Below are positions 43,956 to 52,472 of a stretch of DNA of 64,000 nt, piece after piece. The translations under genes were made by a program, and so were the position numbers. The notes beneath the pieces are model-generated. The model saw only the letters and a program-made list of their open reading frames with translations. It was not told the origin of the DNA and made no database searches. The DNA comes from Fluviicola sp. (lineage in GTDB: Bacteria > Bacteroidota > Bacteroidia > Flavobacteriales_D > Crocinitomicaceae), in assembly GCF_039596395.1 (NCBI RefSeq), contig NZ_JBCNJT010000001.1, positions 496,001 through 560,000 on the forward strand, in the 5' to 3' direction. The number at the start of each line of letters is the position of its first letter. Position 1 is the stretch's first letter.

Positions 43956-44317
43956 AAAGAATAATGAGCTAATGAAATGGAGTTATAGCAAAATCGGATT
44001 TTCAACAACACTTTAATTTTTTAAGACTATATTAAGTACTGAATTGATTTAAGAGACCGAAAGTATATCTGCAAACCAAATGTTTTACCAAAAACAAAGC
44101 AAAATTGGCGGAAGAAACTTTTTTGGCTTGATCAGCAATCATTTCCGGTTCCATTTCCGGTCACTCTTCTCCACAAAAAGAAACAGCCCTGATGTTTATC
44201 GTCAGGGTTTTCTTTTATATTCCATTGGTATGAGCCAACCTTTTTACAAACAGACCGTTAAGTCTTCTGGAGAATAGAACAGCAAAGAACGATTGCTGTT
44301 TTTAGAACTACACTACG
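43956..44317. other. Intergenic region with tRNA-like remnant and terminator
   Basis: 362 bp without a supported gene. 44135-44180 resembles a decayed tRNA 3' part (CCGGTTCCATTTCCGG, then CTTCTCCA-CAAAAAG). It is followed by a hairpin at 44181-44216 (GCCCTGA/TCAGGG) closely related to the one beside tRNA-Ala at 41613-41653. Confidence 0.5.
44181..44216. terminator. Hairpin terminator related to the tRNA-Ala terminator
   Basis: AAACAGCCCTGA and TCAGGGTTTT pair around TGTTTATCG, the same loop as in 41613-41653 (TTTATCG). It is followed by a T run. Confidence 0.7.
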
Positions 44318-45958
44318 ATGAATCAAATAACCAAGCTTCTTTTTCCTGTCCTGCTGATTTTACTGTTTGATGGATCTTCTTTCGGACAAGCGGATTGTGA
44401 TTCCGTTACAGCCGGAATTGATCAAACGGTTTGCGCCGGTGCTGCCATTCAGTTGCAGGGCAGTTCTCCGGGCGCCACTAACATTGTTTCAAATTATTGG
44501 ACGGGAGGAAACGGCGTCTATGTGCCCGGTAACAATGTACCGAACCCGCTGTATTATCCTACAGCAGCTGAAATAGCGGCCGGCGAAGTCAATTTGCAGT
44601 ATCATCTTACATACAATGCTGCAACTCCTTCTGCAGATGCTTCTTTACTGGCGTATGATCACCTCAACGAAGATTCCATTTTTTACATCAGTCCGATTGA
44701 TGGAAGTGTGCAAGGTGTTCAAAGTAATTCAGGAAATGACCTGACTGCAATCGGCTATCAATCCAATACGAATTTACTGTATGGAATTTCCAATATCGTT
44801 GAGCCTCCCAACCTGTTTGAAATCGATGTCATAACCAATGCCGTAACATTATTGATCAGCAATTTAGGCTATTCTTTCTGGGCAGGCGATTTCGATAATT
44901 TAAATCAATTGTTTTACGTCATAGGTACTCCCTATGGAGCTGCACAGCAGCAAGGACTGTTTGTTTTTGATTTCAGTTCTGGAACGCCGGTCGGTACGTA
45001 TATTGGCCCGTTAAACCTGACAGGCGATAATAATATCGTGTTTTATAACGGAGGAGACGGTATCAACGGGCTGGCTTACGATCCAAACACGAATAGGTTA
45101 TACGGGGTTTCGTTTAGCGGACAATTGTACGACATTAATCCTGTAAGCGGGAATGCAACGCTCATTGGAGATTGTCAGCCGGGATTGCGGGGATTGGCTT
45201 ACGATTATACGACTAACAAATTGTGGGGATGTGATGAGTTCGCCAACCTCTATGAACTGGATGAAAATACCGGTACATTATTGAATACGGTGGATTGCCA
45301 GGGAGATTTTGTCGTGGTCACCTCGTTGACTTTTGCTCCCGGGCTGATCGGCGAGACAGTAACTTGTACGGATAGTTTACATATCGATATCATCGACTGT
45401 AATATGAACTGCAGCAGTCAGATGAGTATTTTGGGTGATTCGTGCACTCAGGAAGTTTTTTCTTTTTCGATCTTATCAGATTCTTCCATTGTTAGTGCGC
45501 TTTGGAATTTTGGAGATCCCGGCAGCGGAACGGACAACACCTCAAACGCCATCAACCCCGATCACACATTTTCATCGGCTGGAAGTTACACCGTTACGGC
45601 TATTGTGAATCTGAGTTGCGGGACCGATACCCTCACTGAAACCATAACGGTAGTCCCTTGTGAGACTCCCGAAACCCTGACATGTGAATTAGAAGTTCCA
45701 AACATATTTACGCCCAACGCCGACGGCATAAACGATCATTTTGCCCCGAATTCGAATTGTTTGTTTGACCAGTACGATTTTTTCATTGTTAACCGGTGGG
45801 GCGAACTGGTTTTCACAGCTTCCGGCCAAACTGACAAATGGGATGGCAAATATAACGGAACCAACTGTTCCGAGGGTGTTTATTTTTACGTGATAAACTA
45901 TCAATTTCCGGCACAGCAAACCCAAATGGTTCAGGGTATGGTGACACTTAGCAGATAG
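44318..45958 (+). CDS. Secreted T9SS type B sorting-domain protein with PKD domain
   Basis: 546 residues. A signal peptide ends near SFGQADC. An approximately 330-residue region contains propeller-like repeats ('NGLAYDPNTNRLYGVSFSGQLYDINPVSGNATLIG' and similar). A PKD domain ('LWNFGDPGSGTDNTSNAINPDHTF' type) is at about 385-445. The C-terminal gliding-motility domain (VPNIFTPNADGINDHF, 'IVNRWGELVF', 'EGVYFYVINY', 'VQGMVTLSR') is at about 460-546. It is exported through type IX secretion and is similar in plan to the protein at 19758. Confidence 0.92.
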   Translation: MNQITKLLFPVLLILLFDGSSFGQADCDSVTAGIDQTVCAGAAIQLQGSSPGATNIVSNYWTGGNGVYVPGNNVPNPLYYPTAAEIAAGEVNLQYHLTYNAATPSADASLLAYDHLNEDSIFYISPIDGSVQGVQSNSGNDLTAIGYQSNTNLLYGISNIVEPPNLFEIDVITNAVTLLISNLGYSFWAGDFDNLNQLFYVIGTPYGAAQQQGLFVFDFSSGTPVGTYIGPLNLTGDNNIVFYNGGDGINGLAYDPNTNRLYGVSFSGQLYDINPVSGNATLIGDCQPGLRGLAYDYTTNKLWGCDEFANLYELDENTGTLLNTVDCQGDFVVVTSLTFAPGLIGETVTCTDSLHIDIIDCNMNCSSQMSILGDSCTQEVFSFSILSDSSIVSALWNFGDPGSGTDNTSNAINPDHTFSSAGSYTVTAIVNLSCGTDTLTETITVVPCETPETLTCELEVPNIFTPNADGINDHFAPNSNCLFDQYDFFIVNRWGELVFTASGQTDKWDGKYNGTNCSEGVYFYVINYQFPAQQTQMVQGMVTLSR

Positions 45959-46020
45959 TACAACAATCTTCGATTCCCGAACCCGATTTTTTCTTAGTAT
46001 TGAAGTTGTAATAAATCGAA

Positions 46021-46674
46021 ATGATAAAAACAACCTTACAAATCGCGCTTTTGACCGCTGTGTTGTTCTCCTGCACCTCCGGAGATGAAACCCGGGAGAA
46101 TCAGCATAAATTGGAGATCGGGGATTATACCTTTTCGTTTCCGAAGGAATATAAATTGGTTAAGGAACAGGGAATGGATTCGGATGTAGGGAGAATTACC
46201 AACGGAAAAATCAGTTTTCATTTTGATTTCGGGTATTACTCCAATTCGTTGGATCAATCGCTTGATGAGTTCTTGTCTGAAGAAGTCTGGAAATGGAATG
46301 CTTTGGGTACGAATCATTTATTGTCGACGGGAAATATTACGGAGGCGACTAAAGATATGCGCTTAATCCGTTATCAGACTACGGATAGCGTTCATTACCG
46401 CTTGTTCTTTCTCCATAAATCGGATACGATTCACTATGATTTGGAGATTCCGGCGGACATGCGAAAGGTAAAAATTACAACCGATACCATTGATCAGATT
46501 TACTACAAATTTGTTCGCTCTGAAACCTATGCCGGTTTATACGCCAAAGATCTGAAAAGTTACAGCAAGTCGATTAATTCATACAAATCGTTATCGATAC
46601 TTGCAGACAAACTGAATTCCAGGGAAGTTGAGGAATGCTTTAAAATACTGCAAACCTGCAAGCCGAAAAAATGA
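46021..46674 (+). CDS. Lipoprotein, hypothetical
   Basis: 217 residues with a lipobox (VLFSCTS) at about residue 19. The mature part has strands such as 'HKLEIGDYTFSFPKEYKLVKEQG' and 'GKISFHFDFGYYSNSLDQSLDEFL', and a helical C-terminus with a Cys pair (EECFKILQTC). I recognise no family. It lies 66 bp upstream of the esterase gene and may be co-transcribed with it. Confidence 0.6.
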   Translation: MIKTTLQIALLTAVLFSCTSGDETRENQHKLEIGDYTFSFPKEYKLVKEQGMDSDVGRITNGKISFHFDFGYYSNSLDQSLDEFLSEEVWKWNALGTNHLLSTGNITEATKDMRLIRYQTTDSVHYRLFFLHKSDTIHYDLEIPADMRKVKITTDTIDQIYYKFVRSETYAGLYAKDLKSYSKSINSYKSLSILADKLNSREVEECFKILQTCKPKK

Positions 46675-46740
46675 ATGGATTAGTGGTAAAAACATTAAAT
46701 TTGAAAGAACAGCCAATCGGCTTCATCAAAATTGAAAAAC

Positions 46741-47616
46741 ATGAAAAACACCCTGATACTCTTATTCCTTGCTCTTGGCGCATTATCCTACGGTCAGAAA
46801 AACAAAGCAAAACAAGCTGAAACCAACACTGCAAAACCGTTTGTATTGGGAGTCATTGACGAAATTCAATCCAAAGAACTGGGGGAAAAGCGCATTGTGA
46901 ATATTTACCTGCCGCAAGGCTATAACCCGGCGGATTCCGTAAAATACCCGGTAATCTATTTGCTGGATGGTTCTGCGGATGAAGACTTTATCCACGTTGC
47001 CGGGCTGGTTCAGTTCTATAATTTCGAATGGGTTAACCAGGTCCCGAAATCCATTGTGGTGGGAATTGCATCGGTTGACAGGCAGCGCGATTTTACGTTC
47101 CCAAGCACGCATGAGGATCAGAAGAAAGGACGTTTTGTGAATACCGGGCATTCGGATAAGTTCATTGCGTTTATCGAAAAGGAATTGCAGCCCTTTATGG
47201 CAGCTAAATACAAGGCGAACACCGACAAAACGTTGATCGGCCAATCTCTGGGCGGCTTGCTGGCAACGGATATCCTGTTGAAGAAACCGGGAATGTTCAA
47301 TCGCTACATTATCATCAGCCCGAGTTTGTGGTGGGATTACGGTTCCCTGCTGGAGCTGAACTCTGCACTTTTGTCGGAAGGGTATAACAAACCGACAGAC
47401 ATTTACATCGGTGTGGGAAAAGAAGGATTGACACCAACTGACCCGGCACGTGTGATGGAAGTCGACGCGAACCTTTTGGCGGATAAACTGAAAGGAGCTA
47501 AAAATCCGAACGTGAAAGTACACTTCGATTACTTGCCGCTCGAAAATCACGCAACAATTATGCACCAGGCGGTAATGAACGCGTTCCATTTGTTGTATAC
47601 CGTTCCGAAGGAATAA
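46741..47616 (+). CDS. Secreted alpha/beta-hydrolase esterase (Fes/IroE-like PF00756)
   Basis: 291 residues from the ATG at 46741 (an in-frame TTG at 46732 gives the same signal). A signal peptide is followed by the esterase core: 'NIYLPQGYNPADSVKYPVIYLLDGSADEDF' and a nucleophile elbow GQSLGG, then 'ISPSLWWDYG' and a His in 'LPLENHATIMHQ'. Family members are enterobactin, trehalose and other esterases. A similar fold is in the 56182 gene, with a C-terminal extension there. Confidence 0.85.
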   Translation: MKNTLILLFLALGALSYGQKNKAKQAETNTAKPFVLGVIDEIQSKELGEKRIVNIYLPQGYNPADSVKYPVIYLLDGSADEDFIHVAGLVQFYNFEWVNQVPKSIVVGIASVDRQRDFTFPSTHEDQKKGRFVNTGHSDKFIAFIEKELQPFMAAKYKANTDKTLIGQSLGGLLATDILLKKPGMFNRYIIISPSLWWDYGSLLELNSALLSEGYNKPTDIYIGVGKEGLTPTDPARVMEVDANLLADKLKGAKNPNVKVHFDYLPLENHATIMHQAVMNAFHLLYTVPKE

Positions 47617-47782
47617 ACATTTCAGCAGTTTTATTATTTCACCTGTTAGTGATCTTTTGATATTCAACTACCAAAACTTCTATAACTACTCTCTGTGAAA
47701 ATGTAATGAGTTTTCATACATGATGTCTTAGTTTGGTACTGTCAGTTAATAAACTTTAGCTGACCTTACTAAATATGGATGT

Positions 47783-49237
47783 ATGAGAAAAAAGCTATTC
47801 CTGAGTTTTGTCCTTTTCAGCGCGTTGTTGCTGACAGGATGCTACACCACCCGGAAATCGAGAGGTGGAGGCCAGATCAAAGTCATTCCTGCACGTACTA
47901 TTGACACATCAGATATTTTATTGCTTCCCGGTTACAAGATCGAACCGGTTGCTGTGGATTTGACTTTTCCGGCGGCGGTTACTTTTGATGACGAAGGAAA
48001 GATGTACGTAACAGAAACGGGCTATTCCTACGGTGAAATCTGGAAAGAACCGAAACTGATCCGTTTGAATGCCGATGGCAGCAAAACAACCATTGCTTCA
48101 GGAGAAAAAAATGGCCCGTGGACAGGAGTTGTTTTTCACAAAGGATATTTCTACCTGGTAGAAGGCGGAGCATTGGGAGGCGGGAAAATACTCCGGATTT
48201 CTAAAGACGGGAAGATCAAAGTGCTCACGGAAAATCTGCCGAGTATGGGCGACCATCAAACCAACGGCCCGGCGATTAAAGACGGATACATCTATTTCGG
48301 CCAGGGAACTGCAACGAATTCAGGTGTCGTTGGCCCCGATAATGCCGATTTCGGCTGGTTGTGGCGTAAAAAGGATTTTCACGACATTCCCTGCAAGGAT
48401 ATTGTGCTGAATGGGATCAATTATCCGTCAGACAATGTACTCACGGACGATAAAGATGATACAACGCTTACCGGCCCTTATTCAGCCTTTGGCGAAGCAG
48501 TTGTTGCTGGGCAGGTAATCAAAGGCGCGGTTCCGTGTACCGGTTCCATTATGCGCATTCCGCTGGAAGGCGGGCAACCTGAACTGGTAGCCTGGGGATT
48601 GAGAAATCCGTACGGACTGGCCTTTTCGGAAGACGGTAAGTTGTTTATTACCGAAAACGGTTTTGACGATAGAGGAAGCCGCCCGGTTTGGGGCGCAGGT
48701 GATGTGCTTTGGGAAATAACCACCGGAATGTGGTATGGATGGCCGGATTTTTCAGAAGGAAAACCCATTCAGGACGATGAAGAGTTCAAACCACCGGGCA
48801 AAGGTAAAGTGAAGCCGGTACTTCAAAAATACCCGAACGATCCTCCCAAACCAACAGCGGTTTTGGGTGTGCATTCTTCCTCCAACGGATTTGATTTTTC
48901 GACCAGCAGCAAGTTTGGTTTTGTCGGTGAGGCTTTCATTGCGCAATTCGGTGATATGGCCCCGACAGTAGGTGATGTCCTGGCTCCGGTTGGATTCAAG
49001 ATCGTGCGGGTGGATGTCAAAACAGGCGTGATCCGTGACTTTGCTGTGAACGAAGGCAGAAAGAACGGTCCGGCTTCCTGGTTGGGCGAAGGAGGATTGG
49101 AACGGCCGCTTTCGGTTCAGTTCGATCCGACAGGCGAAGTACTCTATGTAGTTGATTTCGGGATCATGAGAATGACCGAACAAGGACCGCAGCCACAAAC
49201 AAACACAGGTGTAATCTGGAAAATCACGAAATTATGA
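47783..49237 (+). CDS. Sorbosone/glucose dehydrogenase-like (PQQ-type beta-propeller) lipoprotein
   Basis: 484 residues with a lipobox (LLLTGCYTT). The mature protein is a six-bladed propeller of the sorbosone/glucose dehydrogenase class ('GYKIEPVAVDLTFPAAVTFDDEGKMYVTETG', 'WGLRNPYGLAFSEDGKLFITENG', 'WGAGDVLWEI', 'LSVQFDPTGEVLYVVDFG'). The usual cofactor is pyrroloquinoline quinone, and no PQQ biosynthesis gene is seen here. It overlaps the cytochrome c gene by 4 bp (ATGA), which overlaps the TonB receptor by 4 bp. Confidence 0.88.
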   Translation: MRKKLFLSFVLFSALLLTGCYTTRKSRGGGQIKVIPARTIDTSDILLLPGYKIEPVAVDLTFPAAVTFDDEGKMYVTETGYSYGEIWKEPKLIRLNADGSKTTIASGEKNGPWTGVVFHKGYFYLVEGGALGGGKILRISKDGKIKVLTENLPSMGDHQTNGPAIKDGYIYFGQGTATNSGVVGPDNADFGWLWRKKDFHDIPCKDIVLNGINYPSDNVLTDDKDDTTLTGPYSAFGEAVVAGQVIKGAVPCTGSIMRIPLEGGQPELVAWGLRNPYGLAFSEDGKLFITENGFDDRGSRPVWGAGDVLWEITTGMWYGWPDFSEGKPIQDDEEFKPPGKGKVKPVLQKYPNDPPKPTAVLGVHSSSNGFDFSTSSKFGFVGEAFIAQFGDMAPTVGDVLAPVGFKIVRVDVKTGVIRDFAVNEGRKNGPASWLGEGGLERPLSVQFDPTGEVLYVVDFGIMRMTEQGPQPQTNTGVIWKITKL

Positions 49238-49590
49238 AACGGTTCTTAGTACTATTGATCATCGGGGGAATGGGAATTTTCCTGATGGATTATTGCGGTA
49301 TACGCAAATCTGAACCGGTTACCGGTAAAGTGTTTGTTCCTGCAAACGATCAAATCGCTCACGGCGAACAATTGTTCATGATGCATTGCCAAAAATGTCA
49401 TCCGGGAGGTGAAGGCGGTGTCGGTATTGCGATCAACCCGGTACCGGTACCTCAATTCGTGAAGCGTTTCCAGGTGCGGCACGGGCTGGGAGTGATGCCT
49501 TCGTTTAAAAAGGATGAAATTTCCAAAAGCGATCTGAAAGATATTTCAAAGTACATGAAGGCATGGAACCATTATAAAAAAGCAAAATGA
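49234..49590 (+). CDS. Cytochrome c, membrane-anchored (118 aa)
   Basis: An N-terminal hydrophobic segment (1-22) serves as signal or anchor. The heme-binding CQKCH is at about 51-55 (MHCQKCHPGG), and a methionine ligand candidate is in 'GVMPSFKKDEIS'. It ends with a short helical tail. It probably accepts electrons from the dehydrogenase encoded before it. Translationally coupled on both sides. Confidence 0.9.
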   Translation: MKRFLVLLIIGGMGIFLMDYCGIRKSEPVTGKVFVPANDQIAHGEQLFMMHCQKCHPGGEGGVGIAINPVPVPQFVKRFQVRHGLGVMPSFKKDEISKSDLKDISKYMKAWNHYKKAK

Positions 49591-51938
49591 GCTTTTTCCG
49601 TTATTTCCTGCCGATTTGGATCGTATTCCTGATCTTTCCGGCCTTTTCCCAGGAATTTTCCGGCACAGTCAAAAATGAAACGGGTGATCCTGTCCAGGCA
49701 AGAATCCGGGTATTGAATACCGAAACGGAAACCCGTTCAAATGCGGATGGAATGTTTGTCATTAGCGGACTATTACCGGGCGAGTACTTGCTTCATATTT
49801 CGTCACCAACTACCGGCTCGCTGGAATACCCGATCCGGTTTCCGGATACGGTGCAGCACGAAATTATCCTGAAAGACAAATCGGTTACCCTGGAAACAGT
49901 GACGGTTTCGGCTGTGAAACAGGAAACTTTGCAGCGAGATTTTCCGGGAAGTGTGACCATCCTTTCTGCAAGAGATGTTACCCGGTTGCGGCTTTGGAAT
50001 ACGACAGATTTTACAGCACTTGCTCCGAACCTTTTTACCGGGAACCCGGGAGATAACCGGACCGTCACTTCCATCCGGGGAATTACTTCAACCTCTTACG
50101 ATCCGGCGGTGGCAACATACATCGACGGAGTCAATCAATTCGGGCTGGATACTTACATTTCCGAATTGATAGATGTGGAACGAATCGAATTTTTGCGCGG
50201 CCCGCAGGGTACACTTTATGGGCGCGGTGCAATGGGCGGTGTAATCAGCATCATTACCAAAGAACCGTCGAATAAAACAAGAGGGTTTGCGGAAGCACAC
50301 CTGGGGAATTACGGCTGGCAGCGTTACAGTGCGGGAATCAGCACGCCGGTGGTCAAAAATAAACTCTATGCGGGAGTTTCCGCTGTTTACCAGTCACACA
50401 ATGGTTTTTTTACCAATGAGTACAATCATTCCTCTTTTGATGTGCAGCAAACGATTACAGCGAATTACAACCTGAAATACCAGCTTGGCAAACACTGGTC
50501 GTTACGGGCAAATTTCAAGCAAAACCATCACCGCAATAACGGAGCTTTTCCCCTTCATTCCAGCAAGGAAGAAGCTATGGAGCAGCCTTATCGGTTGAAC
50601 CAGGACGCGGTTGCAAAAATGATCGATAATACGCTCAACGGTTCGCTTTCTTTCCACTATTCCGGGAAGCAATTCCATTTTGTGTCACAATCTACTTTCC
50701 AGACAAACCAGCGTTATTACGACGGAGCTATTGACGGCGATTTTTCTCCGTTGGATGCCGTGTCGATCTACAATGATTACGGCGGAAAATGGAATCGTAC
50801 TACCGTTCCTGCACAGGAATTCCGGTTTAGTTCACCGGCCACAGCCAAGCGCTTGAAATGGGTTGCGGGAAGCTACTTGTTTTTCCAGGAAGGATTTGTG
50901 AAGCAAGCGGTGAAATATGGCGGGGATGCTTTGCTGATCGGTGCGCCCGATACCGATTTTTCGGTGATTAATACTTCTAAATTCCGGAGTGCGGGCGGGG
51001 CTTTATTCGGGCAGGTAACATGGGTTTTGATCGAAAAACTGGAGTTGACGGCCGGTTTGCGTTACGACCTGGAATACAAACGGCAATCAGTACTGAGCGA
51101 ATACCAAAAAGACCCGGATCCGGAGCCGCTTTTCGCGCTGCGTTCCGATACAACCGGAAAAGCTGATTTTACCGCTTTCTCCCCGAAAGCAGGGCTGCTT
51201 TATCATATCAACGAGACTTCAAGCGGGTATGCGACCTATAGCCGGGGATTCCGTCCGGGTGGATTGACCCAGTTGTCAAACGATCCTTCCCAGCCGCCGT
51301 TATATGCGTTTGACCCGGAATATAGTGATAACCTGGAAGTGGGATTTCGCAGCAGCTTGCTCAAAAACCAGTTATCGTTCCATGTAGCACTTTTTTATAC
51401 CATGGTACTGAACGCCCAGGTGCCAACATTGATTCTTCCCGAGGCTATCACAATCACCCGCAACGCCGGAAAATTGATCAGTAAAGGCGTAGAACTGGAA
51501 TTGGCTGCATTGCCGTTCAAACAAGTGGAAATCCGTGGTAATTTCGGGTATACCGATGCGAGATATCCTTCTTTAACACTTTCTCAAAACGACCAGGCTG
51601 TTGAATTGGATAATCACCGCCAGCTTTTTACTCCGCGTGTTACTTCATTGCTGGTACTTCAGTACACGCAGCCTCTGAAACATGCTTTTGTGGCAACTTT
51701 GCGCGGTGAATGGAAATATGTGGGGGATCACTTTTTCGACCTTGCGAATCAGATTTCGCAGGAAGCGTACAATTTGCTGAATGTAAGAGCGGGAATCGGG
51801 TACAGACAATTCGAATCGGCGATTTGGGTAAGGAACCTGGCAGATACCCGTTTCATCGATTATGCCTATGATTTCGGAGCGGTTCATTTGGGTGCGCCGA
51901 GAACATACGGTTTGTCCCTGATTTTTCATTTTGACTAG
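49587..51938 (+). CDS. TonB-dependent outer-membrane receptor
   Basis: 783 residues. A signal peptide is followed by a carboxypeptidase-like regulatory beta-sandwich (about 20-100), a plug domain ('VKQETLQRDFPGSVTILSARDV', 'NPGDNRTVTSIRG', 'DVERIEFLRGPQGTLYGRGAMGGVISI'), then a 22-strand-type barrel ending in 'YGLSLIFHFD'. The final residue is the usual aromatic/aspartate end of a barrel. The operon context with a PQQ-type dehydrogenase and a cytochrome c suggests that it imports PQQ or the sugar substrate; this is inference. Confidence 0.92.
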   Translation: MSFFRYFLPIWIVFLIFPAFSQEFSGTVKNETGDPVQARIRVLNTETETRSNADGMFVISGLLPGEYLLHISSPTTGSLEYPIRFPDTVQHEIILKDKSVTLETVTVSAVKQETLQRDFPGSVTILSARDVTRLRLWNTTDFTALAPNLFTGNPGDNRTVTSIRGITSTSYDPAVATYIDGVNQFGLDTYISELIDVERIEFLRGPQGTLYGRGAMGGVISIITKEPSNKTRGFAEAHLGNYGWQRYSAGISTPVVKNKLYAGVSAVYQSHNGFFTNEYNHSSFDVQQTITANYNLKYQLGKHWSLRANFKQNHHRNNGAFPLHSSKEEAMEQPYRLNQDAVAKMIDNTLNGSLSFHYSGKQFHFVSQSTFQTNQRYYDGAIDGDFSPLDAVSIYNDYGGKWNRTTVPAQEFRFSSPATAKRLKWVAGSYLFFQEGFVKQAVKYGGDALLIGAPDTDFSVINTSKFRSAGGALFGQVTWVLIEKLELTAGLRYDLEYKRQSVLSEYQKDPDPEPLFALRSDTTGKADFTAFSPKAGLLYHINETSSGYATYSRGFRPGGLTQLSNDPSQPPLYAFDPEYSDNLEVGFRSSLLKNQLSFHVALFYTMVLNAQVPTLILPEAITITRNAGKLISKGVELELAALPFKQVEIRGNFGYTDARYPSLTLSQNDQAVELDNHRQLFTPRVTSLLVLQYTQPLKHAFVATLRGEWKYVGDHFFDLANQISQEAYNLLNVRAGIGYRQFESAIWVRNLADTRFIDYAYDFGAVHLGAPRTYGLSLIFHFD

Positions 51939-51983
51939 TTCGGACAATTGATTTTCCGGGATTATTCGTACTATTGACCCGAT

Positions 51984-52415
51984 ATGGAAGTACAGGAACA
52001 AATCAGCGAATACATCGGAAGTCAGCCCGAACCCAAGCGCGGGGAAATGCAAACGCTGCACGAATTGATACTCGGTATTTCACCGGGCTGCAAGTTGTGG
52101 TTCACGGATGGCAGGAATGCGGAAGGTAAAGTGGTTTCCAATCCGAATATCGGTTACGGAGGTTACATCATTCACTATGCGGACGGAACAAGCCGTGAGT
52201 TTTACCGCGTTGGCTTAAGCGCAAACACAACCGGTATCTCTGTTTATATCCTGGGATTGGAAGACAAAACCTTTTTAGCCCGAACCTATGGTGAAACGCT
52301 GGGTAAGGCAAGTATTACCGGTTATTGTATCAAATTCAAAACGCTGAAAAACATCCATCCGGATGTCCTTGGAGCGGCCATCCGATACGGGTTGGAGCTT
52401 CCCACCGGAAACTAA
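51984..52415 (+). CDS. DUF1801-domain protein
   Basis: 143 residues, soluble. 'QISEYIGSQPEPKRGEMQTLHELILGISPGCKLWF' and 'GYGGYIIHYADGTSREFYRVGLSANTTGISVYILGLE' fit the DUF1801 (YdhG-like) fold. Function is unknown. It lies 45 bp after the TonB receptor and could be the last gene of that operon or start its own. Confidence 0.85.
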   Translation: MEVQEQISEYIGSQPEPKRGEMQTLHELILGISPGCKLWFTDGRNAEGKVVSNPNIGYGGYIIHYADGTSREFYRVGLSANTTGISVYILGLEDKTFLARTYGETLGKASITGYCIKFKTLKNIHPDVLGAAIRYGLELPTGN

Positions 52416-52472
52416 TTTTTTCTTTCCTGCCGGAATCCATTCAAATCGAATTTCTTGTACATTAGCAGCCGG

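Noticed and set aside
46783-47667. 294-aa minus-strand frame over the esterase
   Set aside because: It is antisense to a gene with signal peptide and GQSLGG motif, and no recognisable motif is in the frame.
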